DNA of 64,000 bases, taken from positions 359,001 to 423,000 of the forward strand of contig JABMCL010000865.1 of assembly GCA_018857735.1 (NCBI GenBank), given 5' to 3'. The position numbers were made by a program, and so were the translations under genes. The notes below the pieces were generated by a model. It saw only the letters and a list, made by a program, of their open reading frames with translations, was not told where the DNA came from and did not search any database. This document shows, one piece after another, positions 12,401-21,100 of this stretch (position 1 is the stretch's first letter; each line of letters begins with the position of its first letter). The stretch comes from Alviniconcha marisindica (Eukaryota > Mollusca > Gastropoda > Provannidae).

Positions 12401-15400
12401 GTGTATTAAGGTTTAAACAGACCGATTGATGGACTGATGATCGCTTATATAGCACTATTCTCCACTTTCTTGAGCAGACTCACTGCGCTCGAATGTGGTT
12501 CTACATGAATGACTAGCTTTTTTATAGCGCTTTTTTACATTATTAATATCCACTGAAGTGGTGTACTTACAGCGCTGACATGGCTGGTGCCACATGAAAC
12601 TGCAGCCGTCTCGGTGCAAGTTCTGTGTACACCATACAACCATGCACCATGTCACTTCATGCAAAGCCACATATGTAAGGTGTATGCGTGTTTAGCTGTA
12701 ACCTGCCACCTGCACTTTTGGCAGAATGACCGGGATCTTTTACATGCTATTGCAGTAACGTGGGGGTGGAACGGATACCGAAATTAGAGTCAGCACAGAA
12801 AGTCGACCCCGGAGAATAAAATTCTCTTGCCGCTTCTGCAGGGATTCAAACCCACAACCTTTCAATCATGAGTCCGGCGCTCTAACCACTGAGCTATCCA
12901 TGCCCCACAAAATTTATTCACAAAACAGACACAGACCTTGGAGAAATAAAGCTGGTTGTGGTTCTAAATTTGGCGAAATTACAGCCTGCAGGTTGCCCTG
13001 AAGGGGTAGCTGCTCATCAGGGGTTAACGTTATTTAAATCATAGACAAAGTTCTGTCCTTCCCACAAAAGAGAGGGGGTGGATGGGGGAGGGTGTCCTCA
13101 TGGTAATCATATGTAATCATGGACACCTGTTCACAAGGTGATGAGGAAAAATACTCACAGCAAGGTTTGGTGCTTTGGCTGAAAAGAAAGAAAGATGTTC
13201 ATGAATGATCACACAAAATACATTATAATTTATTTTTACCCCAATTTAATGCTGTCTTACACCAATGTGCTAGAATTTTATTAGCTTAACGTTGAAAGCA
13301 TTCAGGATGTTTTTAAATTATTGTTTCTCATGTTCAGTAACACTAACAGAACAAGCTTATATCTCCAAAAATGTTAAGTTTGTAAATGGAAAAATTTGTA
13401 TATTTTATTCACAAAACTGACGTATGATAAAGCCGAGCATTAGCTTCACAAATCTTTTTTGACTGTGTGCAACTGTGGAGGGTAAAAATCTGAGCGTCTG
13501 CAAGTGTATCTGTCAGGATGGCAAACAGACAAACATACCATCATCAGACAGAGCAGACTAGTTACAGTTACGGAGTTAGGGCTATCTATATGGCAACACA
13601 CATATGTACAAAACAAAACAAAGTTGCTAACAATGTGGGTCATTCTCAGAAGCTGTGTACCAGTACTGTGACATAGGTACCAAAAAAATCAAAATGCTTT
13701 AAAACTCCTAATATGTAAGTTTCCTTGATGTTTATCACCTACTGCATGTGAGGAACTGGGGGAGAGAAAAAGAAAAAGGATAATCTGTATTATTTAAGGA
13801 AGACAAAAGAGGGTTCAAATGATGTATACTGCCAAGAATTAACAGTGGAAACCAAACTTACTCAAATACAGCATCTGTTGCACACAAAAATGACATCTTC
13901 AGGGTATTTTACATGTCATTTGCTATATAATAACAGCAATGCTACCAACCTAATTATTCCATTTCAGTATGTTATTTGATTAATTTTAAACCTAACAGCA
14001 TACATGACCTTAAAAAATGTCATTTTATGTGTGCAAAGTACTATACACGTATAAAATATTTTTTATTTAAGTGTATTACCAGCATATAAATTATAATATC
14101 AGATCATGTAATGAATGAACAAATAATGAAAAATCACAGTTTTGTGTTTGGACTGTTTGTGTTTAACCCACTTGGCCCCAGACCTGCCACTGCCCTTTCA
14201 CTACGAAATCCCATGTGAAGGGAAGTAACTGTGTCATATGATGGACCATTTTGCTTTACATCCTCAGAAGCGAGATGCTTATTAGGGACAGGGACAGGGG
14301 GGGAAGGGGATGAAAGAGTGAAGGTTCGACTGTGGATACCGCCCAAAAAAGACCGGAGAGACCGTGGACCACTGCCAGAACAATGGAAGTGTTAAGGTGG
14401 TGTCCCCTCGCCATTGCCCAGTGACTTGTGCACTGCGCAATTGCTGTTTCAACTGCTGTGCTAGGGCAGAGTCACAAAGACAATGTCCGTTGCACTGCTG
14501 TTGACGAACAACTCGAAGCGAAAGAGGTCCAACTTTCGCAGCCCAGCTCCACCTCCCTACTCATGACCTCTTCTGGGCTAACTTGAAGGTCCAGCTCCAC
14601 CTCCCTCCTCTTAGATCTATTGATCTCGCCTGGAACCTTCGTAGGTGTCAAATGATCCCGGTATACAACTTTAAAAAAATAAAAAATTAACACCAAACAA
14701 AAGTTTCAGGTCACTGTATTTTTCCCAGTTTGCGAATACAGTGTTCTTGTATATATATATATCAAACTGTTTTTGATTTTTTCACTCAAAAACAAACTCC
14801 TAACTCGGAAATGTCCGCATCTGAATGTGAGGTTTTTGGGTGCCTACGGGGTAAGTGACTGCAAAATTTTCAGTTTGAATCTCCAAAGATGAAGCTCCGA
14901 GAGTTTGTTAGGGTGGCCAAGGTAAGCGACTGAGCCAAATCTGCAGTTCAAATCTCAAAGGATGAAGCTCCGACGCCATTGCTGACAGTAAGGCATTTGT
15001 TTATTTTCATGCATATATCAATTATCATGTGTCCATCTCGCAACTTTGAAAATTCACAGCGTCTCTCGAACTCCACCAAACTTCGAACAAAAGACATTGC
15101 TGGAAGTAGTAAACAATAGTGAAAACGAAGCTGTAAGTCTTGCGAGAACCCTGTTTCTATTTGCATAAGCCGAGATGCTAGTATGGAGCGTCTGCTAATG
15201 GCTGCTACCAGGCAGTCTGGGGTTGCGTGGTAAGGCGGTCTGGGGCCAAGTGGGTTAAAATTGAAATAATCTGATCAACCACATAACATGGAAACAGCTG
15301 AACAGGTTACTGAACACTATACCCCACCCCCCAAGTTACTGTAAACATAAACACTAACAACTAACTGAATTATTGGTAATATTTAAGTCTACTTATTGTT

Positions 15401-16423
15401 TATCACCTATTGTATGTGACATTGTGAGGAACTGAAAAAAGAAGAAGATAATCTACACTATTTAAGCAGAACAAAAGGGGGGTCAAATGACGCATACTGC
15501 CAAGAATTAACAGTGTAGCATGGAAACCAAATACAGCATCTGTTGTACACAAAAGTGACATCTTCTGGGTATTTTACTTAGTATCATGATTAGTATTACT
15601 ATTAGTGTTATGATCATGTCCTATTGACTGGAAAAATGTCCTACTGATGTCCTTTACAGTCTGGCTGGAAAGCTGATGGAGCTTCCTGTTAGTTTCCTGC
15701 CCTGAGAATAAGGCTGCATGAAACGTATGACAGAATCTAAGATATTTTACTTAGGAAGGCAGACTGGTGCTACGCTACGGAAACAGTAATCAGCTCAAAC
15801 TAGGGGAGACAACTTACCATCATCTCCCGACGACACATGGGCTTCACTCTGTCGTTTTTCCAGCAACAGTTGCTACAAATAAACAAAAAAAGACCATATT
15901 AGTAAAAACATACTTACATATCATTTTGGTTATTGCTACATCTAATCAATAAAGGAACGCTTTCCTCCCGAAAGATGGAAACTTTGTAACTAAATAATGT
16001 GATCTACAACTTGATGCAATGGCTGCATTTGGGACAGAAAAAGTTTGTCCGTAAAACCTCTGATAATACAAGAACCAACGATACGAGAAAGTCAGCCCCG
16101 TTTGACTGTAATCAAAATGTGGGCTGCATTTGCAAAGTTCCCTACCACACGTCTGGTTTACGATACCTTATGGTATCCAAATGAACTTTGCTCGTGACTA
16201 AAACGTAACGATGCACAAGTGTCCCATTTACAGAAACATCCTTAGAAACGTGCCTCGAGTATTATCTTAAAAGTAAAGAAATTACCGCTTTCAGGCGTTC
16301 TGTCAATTGAACTTTGCTCCCAACTTTAGATAGCCCTCTTTGGTCCAGTTCTTTCTTCAGATCAACGACGCGCAGTTCTGAAATGGCCTTGCCATTTAGC
16401 GTTACTTCTTCTTCGTCCGCCAT
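425..16423 (-). CDS. ACIN1: Acinus (apoptotic chromatin condensation inducer) orthologue, 5' part; 3' end off the left edge
   Basis: Acinus is a nuclear SAP/RRM protein of the ASAP/PSAP complexes, associated with the exon junction complex and splicing. Coding exons on the minus strand, in order: 16423-16286, 15872-15818, 13178-13159 (20-nt microexon), 11882-11777, 7021-6833, 4160-4013, 3604-815, 771-425; all have GT-AG borders and compatible phases. The start ATG sits in ATGGCGGACG and gives MADEEEVTLNGK, close to human Acinus MAELEEVTLDGK. Residues about 14-48 form a SAP domain (ELRVVDLKKELDQRGLSK). Exon 4 carries QNDFIKQYLAQQQ, matching human QNSFIKQYLEKQQ. Exon 7 is a very long Lys/Glu/Ala/Ser-rich exon and exon 8 is an RS domain, with RSRSRSSSKSRSRSKSRSQ as an example. 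About 1264 codons lie in the window. The RRM and RSB motif expected next are missing because the window ends. Exon 7 contains a one-base frameshift (separate entry). Identity is by similarity I recall from the human protein; the exon model is inferred. Confidence 0.88.
2040..2600 (-). repeat. In-frame 66-bp coding minisatellite in ACIN1 exon 7
   Basis: About eight copies of a 66-nt unit encode the 22-residue alternation APEKAADKTEK / APEKSADKTQK. The period is a multiple of three and every copy stays open, so the array lengthens the protein without breaking it. Nucleotide identity between copies is very high, with single changes such as one ASEK for APEK, which points to recent expansion. It is flanked on both sides by looser xEKxxEK repeats. 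The repeat is charged, lacks hydrophobic residues and is probably disordered or helical with alternating charge. Confidence 0.93.
2710..2769 (-). other. Reading-frame break inside ACIN1 exon 7
   Basis: Read 5'-3' on the minus strand, the upstream frame runs through ...EGPREMEK and then reaches a TAA at 2712-2710. The downstream frame opens after a TAG near 2770 and continues for about 650 codons. The protein pattern (xEKxxEK) is continuous if one base is skipped near the GAGAAGCTTGCC sequence at about 2740: EMEK is then followed by LPEKMEK. An intron of about 88 bp (GTATTC to GCCAG) would also restore the frame, but it would be purine-rich with no pyrimidine tract. A sequencing or assembly error, an allele-specific indel or a real frameshift are the main options. 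Confidence 0.75.
4325..5126. mobile_element. piggyBac-like non-autonomous element (MITE), copy 1
   Basis: An 802-bp element in the ACIN1 intron between exons 6 and 5. It is bounded by TTAA on both sides (4321-4324 and 5127-5130). The terminal inverted repeats read CCCACTTGGACCCAGACC and, from the other end, CCCACTTGGTCCCAGACC. TTAA target duplication and CCC-starting termini are hallmarks of the piggyBac superfamily. No transposase is encoded. The interior is homologous, in the opposite orientation, to the element at 14167-15254. Confidence 0.85.
4781..5050. repeat. 135-bp tandem duplication inside MITE copy 1
   Basis: Two nearly identical units (4781-4915 and 4916-5050), each starting ATTTCTGAGTG and ending GTATGCTGAG, include a TATATATATG stretch. 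The second MITE copy does not show this duplication, so it arose after the two copies diverged. Confidence 0.85.
5131..6832. other. ACIN1 intron 5, A+T-rich, no gene seen
   Basis: Intron between exon 5 (donor GTACGT, reading down from 6832) and exon 6, to the right of MITE copy 1. It contains short C-rich and G-rich patches (about 5273-5300 and 5470-5500). Open frames here are short and show no recognisable domain. Confidence 0.5.
7660..9740. repeat. Degenerate repeats in ACIN1 intron 4
   Basis: Two clusters (about 7660-7870 and 9450-9740) of a diverged unit of roughly 60 bp, with phrases such as ACTGGCACTATGGTTTT, TTGGCAGTATGATTTACAT and CCTCCTGGTA. Between them lie a SINE fragment (7960-8165), a poly-C run (about 8861-8873) and, at about 9190-9265, a CCACCAAACTCCGACATGG sequence. 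That last sequence matches a CCACCGAACAATGATATGG sequence at about 16937, so both are probably fragments of one dispersed repeat. No coding potential was seen. Confidence 0.55.
7960..8165 (-). mobile_element. Truncated SINE-like fragment, body only
   Basis: Sequence ATATCCACAGAAGTGG, ATGGCTGGCGCCACATGAAA and CATACAAC matches, in the same orientation, the body of the fuller element at 12430-12906. The tRNA-like head is missing. Similarity is clear but diverged. Confidence 0.65.
9741..11776. other. ACIN1 intron 4, remainder
   Basis: A+T-rich sequence with a short CA run (about 9750-9770) and several TA-rich stretches. No gene, RNA or clear mobile element was seen up to ACIN1 exon 4 at 11777. 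Confidence 0.5.
12430..12906 (-). mobile_element. tRNA-derived SINE, about 475 bp, copy A
   Basis: Read on the minus strand, the head is tRNA-like: ATGGATAGCTCAGTGGTTAG (A box TAGCTCAGTGG) followed by GGGTTTGAATCCC (B box) near 12845-12860. A long unrelated body and a 3' end in simple sequence follow. A second copy lies at 22620-23087 in plus orientation. A genuine tRNA gene is excluded because the acceptor stem does not pair and the tRNA-like part continues into the repeat body. Confidence 0.8.
13159..13178 (-). CDS. ACIN1: 20-nt microexon of ACIN1
   Basis: On the minus strand: a pyrimidine-rich acceptor (CTTTCTTTTCAG), 20 exonic bases and the donor GTGAGTA. With the G carried over from exon 2 it encodes A-K-A-P-N-L-A in frame and hands over at phase 0 to exon 4. 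Because 20 is not a multiple of three, skipping it would shift the frame before the FIKQYL segment. The call rests on splice-site quality and frame continuity; RNA evidence is absent. Confidence 0.65.
13700..13912. repeat. About 200-bp duplicated block, left copy
   Basis: Contains TGTTTATCACCTACTGCATG, GAGGAACTG, TACTGCCAAGAATTAACAGT and ACAGCATCTGTTG. The same series recurs in the same order at 15385-15580, with small indels. The two blocks flank MITE copy 2. Confidence 0.85.
14167..15254. mobile_element. piggyBac-like non-autonomous element (MITE), copy 2
   Basis: A 1088-bp element bounded by TTAA at 14163-14166 and 15255-15258. Its TIRs are CCCACTTGGCCCCAGACC at both ends, perfect over at least 18 bp. 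The right half (GAAGCTCCGACGCCATTGC, TTGCATAAGCCGAGATGC and similar) is the reverse complement of the left half of copy 1, so the two insertions lie in opposite orientation. No transposase ORF is present. Confidence 0.87.
15385..15580. repeat. About 200-bp duplicated block, right copy
   Basis: Direct-orientation partner of 13700-13912, starting TGTTTATCACCTATTGTATG and including TACTGCCAAGAATTAACAGT and ACAGCATCTGTTG. The two are separated by about 1.5 kb that includes MITE copy 2. Confidence 0.85.
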
Positions 16424-16600
16424 TTTGTCAAGCAACGCTTACTTCGTTAACTTCCGCCTGTTGAATATTTCAAACATTTTCTCTTTAAACTTGTTTTTGT
16501 ACACTCATTTGGCTTGAAATCCAATTTAGGCATGAATCAGTGAAATAAATATTTTTGAAATTGTAAATTTGCCTACATTTTGTTATTTCCGGAAAATGTC
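16424..16600. promoter_or_regulatory. Compact, probably bidirectional promoter between ACIN1 and VPS9D1
   Basis: The ACIN1 start codon (minus, 16423) lies within AAAATGGCGGAC, a YY1-like motif typical of start-proximal sites. A CCGGAA ETS-type motif lies at 16589-16594, just before the likely plus-strand first exon. The two genes diverge from here, and no TATA box is evident. The assignment is inferred from gene layout and motifs. Confidence 0.5.
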
Positions 16601-16675
16601 AGGGGAAGTAACTTCTGGAGCTTTGCCTGTGAAGAGCAGCAGACAGAAGTTGTGACTGTGACCACTGCAGAAAAT
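16600..16675 (+). other. VPS9D1: Possible non-coding first exon of VPS9D1
   Basis: Sequence downstream of the ETS-like motif, ending at CAGAAAAT|GTAAGG, a good donor. The coding start lies in the next exon (18065-18188, acceptor TTGATTTCAG). The 5' end is unknown; only the donor at 16676 supports this call. Confidence 0.35.
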
Positions 16676-17476
16676 GTAAGGTCGGTATGCTGATTGTATA
16701 ACACTGACAGACTATAATATTTCTCCTACCGTACTCGTCAGATATGTTTGCTTTTTTGTGGCTGTTAAAAGTATTAAAATGGAATCCGTAAGATGGATCG
16801 CTTACGCGACCACTCGTGTTTTTGGTACTCCGTTTCACTTTCAGTCCTTCTTCCGTGTGTCCACTCCAACTTCCAACATTTTGAAGACTCAGACACCTTC
16901 AGTGCATGCTGGGTTGTTTGGGTGTTTCCATAACCCACCGAACAATGATATGGACTACAGGATCTTTGGTGTGTGTATGTGATTTTTGTTGTTCTTGTTG
17001 TTGCGTGTGTGTACACATGTATACCGAACCGAAGAAGCGTCAAACTCAAAGGCCCAATCATTATCAATAGCAGTGGACTATAAATGTCTACATCATTACA
17101 TATATACATATGTACATGTTGCATTTGTTAACAATTTCTATTTTTTAGCTCGTCAGTCTGTATCGGTGACACTGGCATGATTGTGAACAAGCCACAAGGC
17201 TTGATTGTGTTGCTAAAGTAATCAAATCTGTAGGCTTATGATTCTGCTTTTCATTGGTAAAGAACAAACCAACATGGCTGCACCCTCAGGAGCTCAGATT
17301 TGAAACAAAAAAATACTTCTGTCATATAAATATTGATAGAACAACCAGGTCTTGCGACTTAAACGTAAAAAAAAAAAAACTCCCACCCACCCACCCCCAT
17401 AATTTATATTTTATTTTTAGGAATAATGAAGCATACAGTATAGAAATTTTAGAATTTATACTTGCATATATATATA

Positions 17477-17509
<33 letters not shown>

Positions 17510-18064
17510 CTACATTGTGAGGCCAACTTGTGCCTGTGGTTCAGTTCTTCAAGCATCCAGGGTCAACTTGTTGGCATTTACTACTGTGCAGTACTAGTGC
17601 TAGTCTGTAGTATGATATTACTGATGTATTGAAAGGGGTTGGGACAAACAGGCAAAAAATAAACAAAAAAAGGGGGTGGGGGGACACAACGACTGAACAA
17701 GGTAATGGAAATGTAAAAATAAAACAAAAAACAACATGACCCGGAAAGGTATGCTGTAAATGTAGATTTTTGCTGAATTATTTTTCCTGCCAAGTATGTT
17801 TGTTTTTTTAAAAATCCTCCTGCACTACAGTGGAACTGAAGTGCTTCAGCAATCGTATTTTATGCCGATTCAGTGGCCAACTTCAGGCTACTGACCAGCT
17901 TGTAAGCAACTTTGTGCTGCTAACTATTGTTTTCAGGGGCAAATGCTGAACACAGTCATGGCAGTAGAATATCTAGGCATAACTTTGCAATAAGATCATA
18001 GTTTGTACTGTATTATTGCATAATAATGATAAACAAGCCAATGTGCTGTCTGTTTTGATTTCAG
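16676..18064 (+). other. Intron in the VPS9D1 5' UTR with repeat fragments
   Basis: Holds a dispersed-repeat fragment (about 16898-17030, with ATGCTGGGTTGTTTGGGTG and CCCACCGAAC), a segment at about 17140-17340 resembling 32820-32985 (CAGTCTGTATC, TTCATTGGTAAAGA), and a TA run at about 17465-17511. No coding sequence is seen. Confidence 0.5.
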
Positions 18065-18113
18065 ATGAATCATTGAGAATCCTTCAACTTTGTGCAACAG
18101 GATTGCTGCCAAG

Positions 18114-21100
18114 ATGGAGCAGTCCCTGGTATCTGTGATGAAGAATATTAATGATGCTTTGCGTCTGGATCATGATAGCCATGAGAAAGTAAGTGTTTTT
18201 TTGTTTATTCGTTTGTTTCTTTTGGTTTTATTGTAAAAATATTTCACTGGCTGTCTTTTCAGATTAAAAACAAAACAAAAACTTTTATACTTTCTTTGTA
18301 ACAACTTTGTTAATAATAAAAGTGACTGACACTTATTAGGTGACTAATTCCTTAGGACTGTAAAAGGAAATTACTGTACAATAATTCTAGTGTGGGTGGC
18401 CTTTGGACTGTTAAAGTGTTATCTTCCAGAGAGGTCAGTTTTTATTACTTGCACAAATAGATGTAATATAAATTTATGGAAACTTAGACTGTTTAAGAAA
18501 GTGGTAGACTGGTACTTGATATTAGTATTAGTAACTATAGTCACAGTTCTTAAACATTCTTTTTAAAAATAGGTATGCTTGTAAAGTTGTTCTGCTGGCT
18601 CTTAGTTGATCTGCTTTATTTGCTTCTAATAAACAATAGTAATTTTATATTTTGAACTGTTTATTATTGGCAAGTTATTGGTTTTGATTACTGTATGAAT
18701 CTGTTTTTTCTGCTTCAGTTGTTGTGAAAAGGTTGCTCATTTTGTGTAGACTAAGTCTAAGACAGCTTAACCATGAAATAACTGTTTAATTTTCGGTGGC
18801 AATGTTATGAACATTTCTGAGACTGAGAGACAGGTAGGAATGCATAGTGAGACTGAGAGACAGAGAGGAGTGCCTATGGGCTTTATTGATAGCTGAGACT
18901 GAGACACAGGGTGAAGTGCCTAGAGAGAGAGAGAGAGAGAGGAGTGCCTATGGGCTTTATTGATAGCTGAGACTGAGACACAGGGTGGAGTGCCTAGAGA
19001 GAGAGAGAGGAGTGCCTATGGGCTTTATTGATAGTTGAGACTGAGAGACAGGGTGGAATGCCTAATGAGACTGAGAGAGATGAGAGAGAGAGGAGTGCCT
19101 ATGGGCTTTATTGATAGCTTGAGACTGAGACACAGGGTGGAGTGCCTAGAGAGAAAGAGAGAGAGAGGAGTGCCTATGGGCTTTATTGATAGTTGAGACT
19201 GAGAGACAGGGTGGAATGCCTAATGAGAGAGAGAGAGAGGAGTGCCTATGGGCTTTATTGATAGCTGAGACTGAGACACAGGGTGGAGTGCCTAGAGAGA
19301 GAGGAGTGCCTATGGGCTTTATTGATAGTTGAGACTGAGAGACAGGGTGGAGTGCCTAGTGAGAGACAGAGAGGAGTGCCTATGGGCTTTATTAAGACCT
19401 CAGACTGAGAGAGATGCCTGTGGGCATTATTGAGACCTGAGATGGTGAGAGACAGAGTGGAGTGCCTGTGAGCTTTATTGAGACATGTGACTGTGAGAGA
19501 CAGGGTGGAGTGCATACCTGTCAACCCATACAGTTTACCAGTATAAAATTAAAAAAATCACTATTTTGGGGGGATAAGGCCAAACTGGAAAATGAGTACA
19601 GGAAAGCATAATTTTCACGAGATTTTGCTGTTGTTTTAAACTGAGTTAAAAGATTGAAAAACTGTCAAACGAGCAGCTGACACATGCCATCGCCAAATGC
19701 ACACTAACTGGCCTAGTGCAATAGGCTAAGAAATCTTGTTGGAAGTGAGATTTGAAGTCGTGCATGTGAATTTCGCACATTGCTTCTTCCTTACACTGCC
19801 ACATGTGCTGAGTGGAATTCAAAATGCCGCTGCCACCAGCAAAAAAACAAAAGACCCCCGGCCTGCATAAGGGAAATACAGGTTCACAAACTCTGGACTA
19901 AGGTTTACTCCCAAAAGGGGTTGACAGCTATGGGAGTGCCTGCGAGCTTTATTGAGACATGTGACTGAGGGAGATGGGGTGGAGTGCCTGTGAGCTTTAT
20001 TGAGACCTGAGACTGTCGTATGAGAGATAGGGTGGAGCGCCTAATGACAGATGGAGAAGAGTATACACGTGAGACTGTGAGAGACAGTATGGAGTGTCTA
20101 TGGGCTTTTATGAGAGACACTATGGAGTGCCTATGGGCTTTATTGAGACCTGAGACTGAGAGATGGGGTGTAGGGCCTACTGATAGACGGAGAAGAGTGC
20201 GTATGTGAGACTGTGAGAGGATGGAGTGCCTATAGGCTTTATTAAGACGTGAGACTGTGACACAGAGATGGGGTGGACTATCTTTGGGCTTTATTGTGAT
20301 CTGAGACTGAGAGATGTGGTGAAGTGCCTCTGGGCTTTATTGAGACCCAAGACTCCACCACAAACTGAACTGATAGGATGACTGTCTTTTTCAAGTTCAT
20401 GTTTTTTTCTCAGACTTAAACATGAAAAATGCACCACTACAATGAGAGGACAATGACATTTACACTGTTACAGTTCAGGTCTGAGGGTATACATTATGCA
20501 CTGGTTGACTGGATGCAGTTGAAGCTGAAAGGTGACTAATGATATGAGTGATTGGTTATTGCTGATTTACACCCAGTCAGTGGCAGAGGTTAATACTAGA
20601 ACACCTGGTTGAGTTATGATTGGTTATTGCTGATTTACACCCAGTCAGTGGCAGAGGTTAATACTAGAACACCTGGTTGAGTTCACAATAGCCACTTTCA
20701 CACAGTTTTCTTTCCTTGTGCTTACAGGAGGCCTACATGAAGTATCTGGACTGCATTCTGTGTATCACATGCAATCTGCAGCAGTCTGTCAGAGACGGCG
20801 GTATGTAGACATAAAGTATCTGCACGATGTTCTGTGTATGACATGCAATCTGCAGCAGTCTGTCAGAGACAGCGGTATGTAGTCATAAAGTATCTGCACT
20901 ATGTTCTGTGTATGGCAGGCAATCTGCAGCAGTCTGTCAGAGACAGCGGTATGTAGTCATAAAGTATCTGCACTATGTTCTGTGTATGGCAGGCAATCTG
21001 CAGCAGTCTGTCAGAGACAGCGGTATGTAGTCATAAAGTATCTGCACTATGTTCTGTGTATGGCAGGCAATCTGCAGCAGTCTGTCAGAGACAGCGGTAT

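Noticed and set aside
12840..12906. tRNA gene on the minus strand, and a similar one at 22624
   Set aside because: A and B boxes are present, but the stems are degraded and the sequence continues into a repeated SINE body.
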